From the NCBI RefSeq assembly GCF_028554725.1, contig NC_071669.1:9076501-9140500 (forward strand): a stretch of DNA of 64,000 nucleotides. Direction: 5' to 3'. The notes beneath the pieces are model-generated. The model had not been told where the DNA came from. It saw only the letters and a list, made by a program, of their open reading frames with translations, and searched no databases. This stretch comes from Zeugodacus cucurbitae. Lineage: Eukaryota; Arthropoda; Insecta; Diptera; Tephritidae. This document shows, piece after piece, positions 1 to 13,300 of the stretch. The number at the start of each line of letters is the position of its first letter. Within the stretch, counting starts at the first letter, position 1. Position numbers and translations under genes: made by a program.

Positions 1-459
1 GTGCAAATTTGCAAAGTGAAGGTGTGGAAAAGGCGAAGTGAAAAAGTAGTAGCAAAAGAAATTTTTCTACATCAGCAGCAGCAGTGACCAGTCGAACAAC
101 AATAGCAACATCAACCACTAACAACATAGCTGTTGAGCAACAACAACAACAACAACAACAACAGAAACAATAGAAACTCCAACGACATACCTAGACAAGA
201 CCTACACCAAACGGTGGAAAAAATGAAGTAATTGGCATTTATAGCTGTAAGGTAAAATTCAGGAAGCTATTCAAATTAACTGGAGGAACTTAGCATATTT
301 CCTCTGTGGAGGAAAGCTTTTAACATCCGTATATACTAAAGCCAATAAATTCAGGAAAATTCAACAAACGTGTGCTAGGTGTGCGTTGTGTGAAAAAAAC
401 ATATTTCTGTGGTATTAACTATAAAAGCAACGTATGCACTGAACATCTGATTGAAAATC
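1..459 (+). other. dop: Probable non-coding 5' exon of dop (leader)
   Basis: The stretch is CAA/CAG/AAC-rich, like many fly 5' leaders, has no long ORF and ends in a good donor (AAATC|GTAAGTATT; GT at 460-461). The next convincing acceptor on this strand that leads into a coding exon is at 9967-9968, so I infer a spliced leader with a 9.5-kb first intron. The transcription start may lie before the window. No transcript evidence is available. Confidence 0.5.
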
Positions 460-3400
460 GTAAGTATTATTCATAAAGTACATAAACATTTCATTATACA
501 TATGTATTTAAGTATTTGAAGCAATAGTGGGTAGTAGGAGGGTGTAGGCACCCTGTGCTCGGCTGCCGAAAGCGTCGATGACGGTCGGTACGTGGCCACG
601 GCCTTCATTGATCTCCTTGCATGGGGGCGTCCTTGGATCTAATAGTCATACATATGCATATGAATGGCAAGGAATTATAAATTCTATTTTTTTCACACAT
701 TTTGGTGGTGATTGCTCACAAAAAGTGTGCATTTTACAGCTTCCGAATTTCTTTTGGAATTCATCTATAAGTTATTAGATTTTTTTGGTTAATGTGTAGA
801 AAAATGTGAAGCAAATATCTGCGCTTGTATATAAATAAGCTGTAAGAAGTGTGCACATTGCAGCGATTTCGTGTAGTTTTATACACATTTGTGTATATTA
901 TGAAATTTTGTAATTGGTGTGCACGCGCCCATTATAGCGAAATATAATAGGTAGAAATGTAAGTAGCTGAAAGCAGCACAAGATAAATAAATAAGCAACA
1001 AAATAAGATCATAAAGCGGTTATGCTGAGGAAAGACCATGAACAAATTAGATATGTATGTATGTCTGGTCAAAATTTGAGGCAATTCCGCAAAGAAACCA
1101 CTTAGAATAGCGTATAAAAGTCGAAAAAAGAGATATGACAAATTAGCCAACGGCTATTATCCATTTTATTTTATATACACGAAAATTATAGCGTGAATGA
1201 CGATGCCGGGGACATACAAACATACGCACAGTAATAGCTAGTATAATATAATAGGTACTATGTACATGTATATTGCTGCAATGTGATTTGAACTTGTCTA
1301 AATGTAGTTGAATTGCTAGGTATTATCAAAGCACATGTACTTTTGTATATACATATGTAGGGATGTAATATGTACATATATTATAAATGTTTATGTACGT
1401 ATTTGGTCATTAAGTTTGCACTATAAATGGTTTGCCTAACTAATCAGAAGAAACAAAAAATAGTTCAACTGCATCTTCCAAAGCAAATTTCAGGAATTTT
1501 TGAACTTAAAGTAGTTGTTGCATGATTCTTAAGTATTTTTCAAGATGCATTAATTTGAATTTTTAATTTTTTATCAAAATTATTATTTTTTTATTTAATA
1601 ATAATTAATACTTGTATTTGATTTCACGCATTTCATTATAAAAGTTTTACCAATATGAACTCGAATGTACTGTCTGCTGCATACGTATGCATATTTATAT
1701 ATTTATAGATTTAGATTTAGCCTGTCTAAACGACATTCTTGTGTATCACTTTTTTCGCATATGTCTTCTCACTATTTTTTGCTATGGTTTAGCATTCTTA
1801 TTTAACCACTAAATAATTCGGTCAAATGCCCTCCATCACGAAATGCAATCACATCAACACTCAAATTCACTACGACGCCACATTGTTTAACCATCTCCCC
1901 GGTTGACAAATCAGCAGCACCCCGTTTTATTTAGCATATGTCGTGTACGTCCCACGAATGCCGCCTCCTTTGGTCTTGTTTATAAGCGAGGTGTAACGAG
2001 ACAGTTTTAAGTCAATAAACCGCAATGACTTGGGCACTATTTAATCTGTCACATCTACTACTTGTACGTACCTATGTTTGTATGTATGTATTTGCATACA
2101 TAGGTGCCAACAATGTGTTATTCAGTCGCATATGTGCATGTGTATGCCTACTTTGTGTGCTCATCGGTTTGTTGTATTTACATTTCAGTGAACCGCTCTG
2201 ATAAATAAAACAAACAATAGTGAATTTAATTATCATGTGAGTACCTCTATTTTGCAATGCTAAATTGTGAAAAAAAAGAAAAGAGCGCACGAAATCAAAA
2301 TACTCATACGCGTACACAACTGTGCTTCATTGACTCGCCACGGCGGCTGAGATAAGTGTATTTGTTTATTGTGGAAGCAAATCGTATAGACATACATACT
2401 TACATACATATGTATAACACAATACGTTAGTTCAATGATATGTATGTTTTGTGCGGGCACACGCGTATTAGTGTCCACAAAGCTGCAAAGTATTCCACTG
2501 CCTAGAGCGTCGAGTAGGATGTCAAATACAAGATGTGACTTAGAGACTTTGTCATGATATTGTTTTTATTTTTATTTTCTTCTTGTTTTTGTGTGTTTTG
2601 GTTTTCCAATCAATGCGGTTACTCACCGTTAAGGTATTGTATAAAAACGGAAACGAAATTGTTTTTGGCACAATGACTTGACGCAGAGGTCAGCACTACT
2701 TTGAGAGCATATAAATTTACATATTCACGTATGTATGTATGTATAAAAAGAATTTAAATACCAATGCTCATTAGCATGTATTTTATAATAAAGCCTATCT
2801 GCTGAAAATATTCTCATCATTTAATAAATCTCGCGTAGCACGCGTTCTCCATTCACAGCGTGTATGATACTCACGAGTTAACACTTGCTATGTATGAATT
2901 ATTGAAATTGTATAAAATGAGATAATGTTTTACACTAATTCCTTTGTAGGAGTTCATTACTTAGCACTTAATAGGGAGCTGTGATTTTCGATTGCATGCA
3001 TGTAAGCATTTAGCAAAGTGTTGTACTCTTTATATATATATATGTATACTGTGTGCGCATTTATTTTTGGTACGCTGATAAGGTGCTGAACCCCAACAGG
3101 TAATGAAATTAACTATTAGCTGCGCAGTTGGTGTTATTGCCACATGCTGGTGCTGTATTCTTCCAATTAGAAATTATTTCTTATTTTGTATATAAAGCTA
3201 AGTAGTCTGTTGTCTCATTGCTGCCGAACTGGTAATAAAGAAAATAAGTTTTAAAATAAAAAAATAACAATAATTATGAAAATGAAGTAAATCACAATAA
3301 TATTTTTATAAAAAAGTTAAAAAAGAAAAATTAATCAGACTCTCTCAAATGAAATTTTTTCTTACTTAGTATTATTGTTTGTTGAAAAATTAACCACAAA

Positions 3401-4439
3401 CATATTTTTACGCATTAAAAATGTAATCAGACCTTCCCATATAACATTTTTTATTACTTAGTTGAGGTTATGGCGAATCTGCAGTCATTATTTTTTCAAC
3501 TTAATAATTTCCTACAGGTTCACAATCACGTATATATTCATTATAATCCAATTTACATGTGTTTTTATTATTCTTTTACGAATGACTGATTGCTGATCGG
3601 TATGCTTGTTGACTTCCTATTTAATATTTTTTACTTTTATTTGCTTCTGACACTCCCGTGACCGTTATAAAACTATAAAAAGAGTGTGGCAAAACACATA
3701 TTTATATTTTATTAAAATAACCATACAGAGTGAAGATGTTTGATAAGCGGTTGAAACTAGTTGTGAGCAACTAATTTGATTGACTGCACTTTCGAAAATA
3801 TAAAAATATGCTAAAGCGCGAAGTTGACCCATAATTTCCGCGTTCGTGTGTATTCTTTCTTTAATCTTTTGTTTAATTTGTACAAAGTAAGTTTGTAGCG
3901 TATTTGTTTAGGCTGAGTCACAAATCATTGCTTCATTCCAAATTTAATCAATTCTTTGTTAACCCATAAGAAGAGTATGTTGCATAAAAAGTCAGCAACA
4001 TTCATCAGTATTCTGCAATAGCATTTGTAAACTTGAAATGTGTCATAAATTTACATTTATACACAGGTTATTTACATACAGACACTCATACATAAATATA
4101 TAAATTTGTTTATGGACATGACACTTTGCTACCGTTTGTATTCAATCGCTGCATAAAATTACAATACGATTTTTTTTATCCACAGTGCTGCTGATTGCTT
4201 CTTCTTCTCGGAAATGTTATTGAGTGTTGCTCGGAACGAACTGGTTAAGATTGCATGTTTTTTTTTTTGCTAATGTCACGCTGTTCTTACATCACTCGAA
4301 TTGGTAATTTTCTCAGTTGGGTTTATACAGTTATTTTGTTGTTGTTGGTGTTGTTTTTAGATGCATAAATACTTTCTAAGTTTTATTGAAAACTGTTGTC
4401 GAGGTGACATTCCTTGAACAGTTATATGTAAATATCGTT

Positions 4440-4885
4440 GAAACTCATGAAACATTTAAAAACTGAGGTTAAGGTACGAAGAAAGGTAGTGGAAAAGTCA
4501 CTACTTAATAATTCGGGCGTTAGATTCTCAAAATGAAAGCCCTTGGCAGGAAAAAAATTGTGTTAATACAGTACTGTAGAACCGGTTGTCATGGAATCCC
4601 TGCTTGCAAAGAGTTCCTGCCTGGTATTAACCACATCTTTGCGAACCAATTGAAGTCTACTCAATGGTGGGAGTACGCACAGAACACTGCGGAATAGGTA
4701 TAAATGCGATGAGGCTGGGAATCCTGGGGAACGCAAACTGTCATAACTGTATGGAGGAAGGTGAGGCGAAAACACCAAGTCATTTCCTGCTGGACTGCCA
4801 AGCGGATTTCGAACTTCGATGACAATTAGTCTAGGCTTGTCGGTTCAGGCAGATTTGGGTAACCGTTACAACAACAACTTGCCGG
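4440..4885 (+). mobile_element. Non-LTR retrotransposon 3'-end fragment (RNase H C-terminus plus tail)
   Basis: One frame around 4725-4815 reads NCHNCMEEGEAKTPSHFLL then DCQADFEL, the Cys-His end of the RNase H/reverse-transcriptase ORF of Jockey/I-type LINEs. It is followed by a 3' segment (about 4808-4880) repeated almost exactly at 14410-14480: ACTTCGATGACAATTAGTC, then GGGTAACCGTTACAACAACA. The upstream part (about 4575-4660) is shared with 8430-8535. It is a 5'-truncated, decayed copy. Confidence 0.6.
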
Positions 4886-7598
4886 ATTATACATTAAATT
4901 TGTGTTCGACTCAAAGAGCTTCGGCGATACGTAAGGGTCTTCTTTGCGATCCATACCTAGTAGTCTTCTGGCATACCAACGGACTGGCACCTTTAGCTGT
5001 CGAAGTGGGATCTGTCCCACCACCTGCCTTGAAGGTCAGGCTTTTGATCCTCAGATTGATCGGATTTATTCAAGAATACATATTCTTAAGACATCAAATA
5101 GAAGATAATCTCCAATTTTTTCTTCATTTAATGTTATAATCCGGATCGGTAGTGAAATCGTAATTTAGATTTGCCCTAATGTCATATAATATTAAGACCA
5201 ACTCTTCTATTATGGGTGAAAAGCTCGGCCAAACATCTTGTACTGCAAAACTATAACCTCGCGGATGCTGCAGACGAGTATTGACTTTCAACCGCAAAAA
5301 ACATTGAAATACTAACACTGGATATGATTCATACGAGCCAACTGATACACTGAGTACACTTCCAACCGCAAAGTCTCCTTGTTAATTGCAATTTTAGTGC
5401 AATTCTCGCAACTCGCACCTGTACGGAGTCGTTGTCTACTTTTGATTGTTATAACACTTTATACATACATACATATGTAATATACATATATGTAGGGGAG
5501 GGGAGTATATTACATATGTATGTACATAATATGGCTTTGTTCAAGCGAAATAATTTCTTTATTCGTTATTGTTGTTGTGTCTTCTACCAACACCCACATG
5601 ATGACACTTACCTATAGCTATCTGATGTGTATGTTTGTCTGTACGTATGTTGGAGTACTTTCGTTTCCTTTCTCTGTTATTGTTGTGCTGGCACTTAATA
5701 TGCTACGCCGCTTTGTTTATATCTCATGAATCATATGAAATATTTTTGTAATTTTTTTTCCTTAATAATTTTAAAAATATTATTTCACATTGACTTCATG
5801 CCCTCTTTATATATTTGCAATAAAGCTTTCTTTCTTGCTTGAAAATGTGTGTGGGAAATTGCATATACATACATATATTACATACAAGGATATGCATATA
5901 TACATACATACATTTATTTGAGTGCGTGTGTGTATGTAAATGTCTGTGCGAGTGTATCATATTTTCCTGCCCGCCAATTACGATATCTGACTTGGTAAAA
6001 CCATTAAAATTTCTTGTTATTATTGGAAAATATTTGGCACGCTAAACCTGAACAAAGTATTGTATATGCATATACATACATATATTTATGTGTGTTTGTA
6101 TGTATGTTTCTTTGTATGATTGTGTGTGGGTGTTTGCATGCAGTCGTCATTCACTGGCCGTCTGGCCTGTTGTGGCAAATCAATTTTCTTGCTAAGAATT
6201 TCCGAGCAGTCTGTTTGTTTGTATGTAGGTGTTTCAGTGTGTTGTTATTGTAGTATGCGTGTGGGAAATTAAGCCAACTGTCGCGTTGAAGTGTAATCAG
6301 TTTTGTCCCTACGCTTTTTGCATATACAAAGACACATGCATAGAGACACACGTACGAACATAAATACTTGGGTTGAGCGCTTGCTTATATTATTGCTTTA
6401 TTGGCCAGCACATTTCCGCGCGCCTCTGCACGCGCATGCCTACAAACCTACATATTGACGTTGTTGTTTTTTTTTTTTTTTTGGGCTGTGTTGTTTCATT
6501 CAATTGCCACCATATATATATAAATAATACTATGTACATTTGTATATTTACAGATTCATATACATACATACATACATACAGATATACTCGTTAGTATGCA
6601 TGTATTTGCCAAACAAATAAATTAGAAGGAAGCAATGGAAAGTCACTTAGTTCGTTCGGTCAGCGCGCATCTTTAGCATGAGTGTATGTCTTATTTTCTA
6701 CTTCGCGAGTGTTGTGTTTAAAAAAAAATCTCTCAAATATTTATGCAATTTCGCGTATTCACGTAGATATTTGTGGCTTGATTGATTCATATGCATACAT
6801 TTATAATCTATTTGACTTGACTGGAGTGCGTTTGTTTATACATTTCATTTGCCGAAGAAAAAGTATGTCTTTAAGTGCATTCTAAATTATCAAATATAAT
6901 ATTAATTAACAGCTTTATATGCTTTTATTGTATTCCAAAAATCGCGTGTTTATTGTATTTTATTATGTCTTGCTACAAATAATTTGCTTAATTTTTAGCT
7001 GACAAATCTCTATTAAAATCTCAATGCTATAAAAATAATTAAGTGCGAATTTGAAAATCGGAAAGTGTGCGGTATTCATAATATACAACTGTTTGTATGT
7101 ACAGATGTCAGTACAGTGGTTTCAAGTACGCAAATTAGTAGTGAAAAAGGTGTTAAATACTAAATAAATAAAAAAAAAACTATTTGTGACGCTTATTTAC
7201 CAAAATCATTAAATTGTGGTGTTCGTTCGTCGCATTTATTGAAGCGGAAAAAAACTTATTTCAAAATAAATTCAAATCAAAAATAGCATTAGGTTCCATT
7301 CATTATACTAGCTTGAGGCAAATCCTAAGCAAAGGCTCACGGAGCAAAAAATCTATCTATAAAAAAATCGAAGTGATCTATGAACTGTTGAACCGGTATA
7401 TATAAAGTGTATTAAATAATAGGTAATTGAACATTGAAAAGCGAGCACTGCTGTGAATCCATCAAATCAAATTTATTTAATGTAATTTTCAAAATAATTT
7501 TTTGGAATACAGTCGTGTTGACAGCAACATCCTAGTTCATTCCCGACAATCATCGAAGCGATAAACTTTGTTCTTTGAAATCATTCCGAAGTAATCAG

Positions 7599-8420
7599 TT
7601 ATAATCTTAACAACCTCTCCGGAATGTCCAAAGAGCCCTTGAAAACGATAAGCGAATAGATAACAAGCAGTTTGGCGTCAATTGGAAACCCCAAGTTAAG
7701 CCAAGTCCTTCTCCATGCAGTTTTGTCCAACGGAGTGGAGGGTTTCCTCTTCCTCGGCTTCCACCAACGGTTACTGTATCGAATACTTTCATCTAGCCAG
7801 CGCAGCCGCTGAACTATGTCAATGTCGTCGTATAAATCGTACAGCTCATCGTTCCATCGTCTGCGGTATTCGCCGTTGCCAATGTTCAGAGGACCATAAA
7901 TCTTACGCAAAACCTTTCTCTCGAAAACTCCTAGTGTCGTCTCATCGGATATTGACATCGTACATGCTTCTGCACCATGAAGAAGAACGTGGATGATAAG
8001 GGTCTTGTAGAGTTTGATTTTTTGTTCGGTGAGAGTGGACTTTACTTTTCAATTGCCTACTCAGTCCTAAGTATCATTTGTTGGCAAAAGTGATTCTGCG
8101 TTGGAATTCCAGGATGACATTCTTATTGCTGTTAACCACCTGACCCATAGGCTTCGCTTCCGTATGCAGTCTGGAAAAAGCAGAACTAACGGCGCGGGTG
8201 TTGTTTCCAATGATATTGATATTATCGGCGTACGCCAGCAGCTGTACACTCTTATAGAATATTGTACATTCTCTCTTTAGCTCTGCGGCTCGTATTATTT
8301 TCTCCAGCATCAGTTTCAAGAAGTCACACAAAAGTGAATCACCCTGTCTGAAACCTCGTTTGGTATCAAACGGCTCGGAAAGGTCTTACCAAAGTTTTAG
8401 ATAATCCTATGTCTGGATTA
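7599..8420 (-). mobile_element. Degenerate non-LTR reverse transcriptase fragment, antisense
   Basis: Read on the minus strand, 8420 to 8074 encodes RT motifs (a RGFRQGDS-like block, CDFLKLMLEKI, LLAYADNINIIG). The catalytic Y-A-D-D box appears as YADN. 7958 to 7599 continues with SDETTLGVFERKVLRKIYG and GEYRRRWNDELYDLYDDID, followed by a frameshifted remainder. This is the endonuclease/RT type of LINE seen widely in insects. The piece between the two blocks is deleted. The same family is at 45390-45938. Confidence 0.75.
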
Positions 8421-8424
8421 ATTC

Positions 8425-8540
8425 CGCTAATGAAGAACCGGTTGACATGGACCCCCTGTTTGAAAAGAGTTCCCGCATGATATTCACTACATATTTGAAG
8501 GCTAACTCAAGCCTACTCGTTTAAAACTCCATTCACTATG
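8425..8540 (+). repeat. Dispersed repeat fragment shared with the LINE tails at 4.57 and 14.3 kb
   Basis: GAAGAACCGGTTGACATGGA resembles the start of the 4575-4660 segment, and the part ending CTATGGTCCGACTCG resembles 14330-14375. It is a short isolated piece lying directly beside the antisense RT fragment. Confidence 0.45.
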
Positions 8541-8915
8541 GTCCGACTCGTTTTCTAATAATATTGGTTTTCGATAATTAGCCCAAAGATTTTTTTCAAT
8601 ATCCACAAAAAAAGCCATATATAAGTAATATAATTGTTGTAGTAATTCTATCAAAATAGATCGATTTCATTGAAATAAATAGTTAACAATATTTAATTAT
8701 AAACCTCAAAACGGGGTCCAGAGGTCAATATTTACTTACAATGATTCGGATTCCTACGAGTTCTTATGAGTTAGTATGCAGGATTGAACCTAGACTTTCA
8801 TCTCACAAACTCCTTGTTGTCCAGGCCTGGCTCTCTCAGTTTATATGCTCTTCCAGAATCAAGGGAAAATACTTGGTGCTATACTACACCGGCACAGATA
8901 CAAATATAGTACATA

Positions 8916-9087
8916 CAATTGAACTTTCCTAACTCAAATCACCATAAACAACAAAAAAACTTCGAGTTAGAGAGAATTTTAGTTACGGAAGGTAATTTAT
9001 ATGAAATTTTACTTGTATTGTCAATTCAAGAGTTCGAATTATGAAGAACTTTGAGTTAAAGAAGTTCGAGTTATAGAAATTCAACTG
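8916..9087. mobile_element. 172-bp TA-flanked MITE, copy 1 (Tc1/mariner or pogo-like)
   Basis: The left end CAATTGAACTTTCCTAACTC pairs with the right end GAGTTATAGAAATTCAACTG as imperfect terminal inverted repeats, and both ends are flanked by TA. No coding capacity. A second copy is at 42566-42713. Confidence 0.65.
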
Positions 9088-9804
9088 TATATGGTAAATT
9101 CTGAGTTGAAAACAAAACGACACAACCATCTAAATGTATAAATATTAAAATTCATAAAAATCCTATATTTAGTTTCTCTCCATTCCTTTGTATAATCCAG
9201 TCAAAAGCGCCGAAATGCGTCACTCTGTGTAAAGCTTTGCAAATTTTCTTATCTCGACATAGAAAAGACCACTTTGACTTTGTCTTAATAATCATTAATT
9301 TATCAAGTGTCCTGTCCTATTTGACATTTGATTTAAAATGTTTAACATTTTGGGCACATAAACACACGCCAACATATAATCAGCTGGCCAGGGCTGCAAT
9401 TGTTTGCATAGCGTTTTTATCAATCTAAATATAAAACACTTCTAATGTCTAATAACATCTGCTAAATAAGATTAATTAATTATATTTTGTTTAAGTATAC
9501 TTACACGTACATATATATATTTATTGTATTTGTATTTGTATTTATATTCCAGTACCAGTACGTCATAAAATTACTTACTCACATGTGACTTAATTATTAT
9601 AATTTATTGAGTCTGTAAAAGTGGTATTTTAAGCGAAAAGCAAGTTATTTAAAGCGAAAAATTATGCGACAACACTCCGTTATAATTATAACGTAACGTT
9701 TAACGTAGTTAACAATATTGACACGATTTTCAGTTATTTTATAAGTACCAACAATAGTATAATTGAGGCATAGAATTTGTAGTTGACAGTATCAGCTGTT
9801 TTGC

Positions 9805-9812
9805 TGACGTCA
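9805..9812. promoter_or_regulatory. CRE-like palindrome TGACGTCA upstream of dop exon 2
   Basis: A perfect 8-bp CREB/ATF consensus lies 156 bp before the acceptor of the coding first exon, next to an E-box-like CAGCTG at 9794. It could belong to a promoter immediately upstream of exon 2. A single motif is weak evidence. Confidence 0.25.
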
Positions 9813-9968
9813 CAATTTATATTCGAGCATTTTTTGAGTGGCCTTTTGAGTACATACTAGGGAACTATGATAGTTAATTTTAAGTGTATTCATTTTACCA
9901 CTCTAATTTTTACTAAACCACATTTGCTTTCATATATTTTAACTTCAATATTTTTCAAAATTTTTCAG

Positions 9969-10379
9969 GTTCCCTAAAATGATGTTTGCAATACCGTGCC
10001 GAAGATAAAGAAAAAAATGTTATCACTTAAACAGAGCATTTCTGCGATATTTCACCATAAGGCGGAAATATTTGACGATTCAAAGCGAAGGAATATAAGA
10101 AAGTAGAAATTAAATTAAATATAAAAAACAACAACAACAACAAATCCTATAGTATAGAATATTAGTAATACCTCGTATACGTATAATATTTCTAAACGAT
10201 CATCACACTCATAATTACAAACACACACAACCCCCCACATAGAAGCAATGCCGTGCTATAATACAATTAAAACGATTTAACTAAGGGAAAAGGACAGCCA
10301 GCCAGCCAGCCACACGCGCTGACAACGGACAGTTAGCATTACAATAGCAACGAGCGTAAATTACAAAACGGCCGTGAAA
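9969..10379 (+). promoter_or_regulatory. dop: dop 5' UTR part of exon 2, with three short upstream ORFs
   Basis: The acceptor TTTTTCAG at 9961-9968 opens this exon. Before the main ATG (10380) there are three closed upstream ORFs: 9979-10008 (9 codons), 10017-10106 (29 codons, in the same frame as the main ORF but stopped by TAG) and 10248-10280 (10 codons). Short uORFs of this kind commonly lower translation of the main ORF. Their use here is inference. Confidence 0.5.
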
Positions 10380-13300
10380 ATGAGTCGTGAAGAGCCAAAA
10401 ACGCGTACAACAACAACAAACACAAGTCAACCCACCATCAACACCACTAACATCCCCACCACCACCACCACCGCACACACATCGGCAATCGCAACAACAA
10501 CCGCATCAACAATCAGTTATACCACCTGCAGCAGTGCAACAACAATAAATTCGGACGCCAACACTACAGCATTCCTAACGGCTAGTAGCTGTGATGGCAT
10601 TGGTGGCAAAATCTCCACCTCAACACCACACAAACGCTGTGATGGCGGCGCCAACAACTTGAGCGCTGGCAGCGCTGATGGATGCAGCGTTGAAGCTGCT
10701 GGTGCTGCGCATGCCACATCGCTACGTGATATGTTGAGCGCTGCATTTCTGCCAGACGATAGTATTGCTACCACGATTAGTCCACCGGGTAGTCGTAATT
10801 TGAGCGTCGTCTCCGCACCGGGTAGCTTCAATAAGACGTCCTCAACGGGTAGTCCCGTTGCAAAACGTCACCTGAGCGCTGCTTCGATGGCGCGCATGCG
10901 TCCACAGTCGAGTTATTCGGCGCGCGCATTGGTATTCGATGACTCGGATCAAGAGTTGGGCGCCAGTGGTGGCAGCGCCAGCGGTAGCGCAGGCGGTAGT
11001 CCACGTGTCAGCAGTAAGCAGCAGGAATTGAGTGTAGGCGCTACCAAGTCATCGACGGGGTTGGATATGTTGAGCACTTCGTCGAAGGTGTCTGGCGGTG
11101 AGCATAACATAAGCACAACATCGTTGACGACATCGCATTCACTGCTGCGCAATACGAATTTGACCAAGTCGTCTTCGGGCGGGCTATCGGGCAGCTCAGT
11201 GTCGTTACCGGGACGCAGCTATAATGCGTTGTTGCGTAAGATCTCCTATCAGCATGGTTACTCCATGCGCTCGTCGAGCAATGGTGAGTACTGCTGGAGC
11301 TCTTGGTGTTCATTTTTTGGTTACATTGCTTTTATTATGCTTTAATTCCTCCTCAGATACATCGAATTTGGTGCGCATGCGTAACTCTTCGTTGGGTAAG
11401 TCAGCACCCTGCCTTACTGGCAGTTATCTGCGCGGTAACGGTGGCGCTGATTCTTCACACTGCTTCACGCCTGGTCCGCATGCGCTCTCGCAATCACATT
11501 CGTCGACGACTTGCAATGTGCAAGCGCATGCGACAATGCATCATTGTCACTCTTCACCGAGCGCTGTAAGCGCCGCCGGCGCAGCGGGTGGCTCGAATGC
11601 GCCCACCAACACAACGAGCGGTTTGAACATCTCGCGTTCCAACAGCGGTGTGGGCTTAGGTATTGGTAAACACCATTTACATGGCGTTGTGATGCGCGGT
11701 AGCAGTGTTGGCGGCACCTCCAGCGGTGTGGCACATCATCGTCTGAGTTTAGTTACAGCCGGTATAAATGCATGCGCGAATGCTTCGCCGCGTTCACATT
11801 CGCCCTATTCTGCGAGTCCGGTCGACAGTCCGCGCATCAATTCGCCAATGCAATTCCCATTTGCGCCCATAAAACGCATTGCTTCATGTCGCGGCGATGG
11901 CAGACGTTGGTCCGTGGCATCGTTGCCTTCTTCGGGTTATGGCACTACGCCTGGTAGTTCAAATTTGTCGGTGAGTAAATGAAAAAAAACTTTATTTTGA
12001 TACAAATATACAAATTTAAAGTGTTTATTATAAAAAAATATATTTCCTGCAGTCACAGTGCTCCAGCCAGGAAGCGCTCCATCAGCTACAAAACATTCCA
12101 CCCGGCGGCGAGGATGCTGCACCGGACGTCAATGCCATTACATGTTGTGTAGAGCATTTACAAGCAGCCATAGCTGCGGCGCCGCGCATGCATTGTCAGA
12201 AACATTGCGCGCTTTTAACAGGCGCTTACACACCATCCACACCCACACCTGCAACTACGGCAATAGCTACAACGAGCAAAACAATGTCCGTCCCACACAC
12301 AACAACGAACAGCACGTACATCAGCAATAGCAGCACAAACTTTCTGGAGTCGAACAAAAATGTCGCTGCCAATGCGCAGCCGCCACAGCAGCCGCAAGCC
12401 GCGCGCCCCCATTGTCCCAACTGTTGTGTGGATAGTAATGTTTTATGTGCTGGCGGCAAGGTATGCGCGGCAACTGCAGCGCCCGGCACACCAGCGAATG
12501 CCGCCAAAATGCCTGCAGGCGCACCACCGCAAGCTGGCACCCCCAACGCTAACACCCATAGCAGCGGTAGTGGCAATAATAATTGCCCGCCTGGTTTTGC
12601 TGGGCGCATGTCGCCTTTTCACCGTCCACGCTCGCGTTCGCTCTCAAGTCCATCGCGTTCACCGATCGTGGACAACGAGATCGCCATGATGAATACGTTG
12701 TATAAGGAACGCTTTCCGAAGGCCACGCAACAGATGGAGGAGCGGCTAAAGCATTTCATAAATGAGAATAAGAGCGTGGCGTGCAATAGTTTCCGCGACT
12801 CGCAGCCAATTGTGCGGTGAGTAGAATTGAATGTGGCATATATTTATTAATGATACATGAATAATAAACCTTATATATTATCCTTTATAGCTTCGTCCAT
12901 CATCAAGTGCTTGAAATGGCGCGCGATTGCTTGCACAAGTCCGAAGCGAAACTAATAACTTCGCGTTATTTCTACGAAATGAGTGAGAATCTCGAACGTT
13001 TACTGTTAGAAACGAAAGATAAATCACCCGAAGCGGCTGCTGAGCTAACCGGCGTGATTAAAAAGTTACTTTTAATCATATCGCGCCCAGCACGTTTACT
13101 CGAATGTTTGGAATTCGATCCGGAGGAGTTTTATCAACTATTAGAGGCTGCTGAGGGTCAAGCCAAAGCAATACAAGGCATCAAAGCCGACATACCACAG
13201 TACATCATACATAAGTTAGGTTTAAATCGCGATCCGATTGCTGAAATGCAACAGGAAATGAAGGACACACAGGCCGTCTGTGAGGGTAATCTCTCAGCCG

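Larger units (their letters stand above)
460..9968 (+). other. dop intron 1 (non-coding, transposon- and microsatellite-rich)
   Basis: From the GTAAGT donor at 460 to the acceptor at 9968. I see no conserved coding exon. Contents are AT-rich single-copy-looking DNA (460-4430), TATG/CATA microsatellites (for example 1063-1075, 2075-2095, 2728-2742, 5460-5525, 5865-5935, 6060-6120, 6555-6600), a non-LTR 3' fragment (4440-4885), an antisense RT fragment (7600-8420), a MITE (8916-9087) and a CRE-like palindrome near the end. Confidence 0.6.

Noticed and set aside
6640..7200. Possible alternative dop promoter and leader exon (TCGGTCAGCGCG, later AGTGAAAAAGG)
   Set aside because: No convincing donor site and no TATA or initiator pair; too weak to list.
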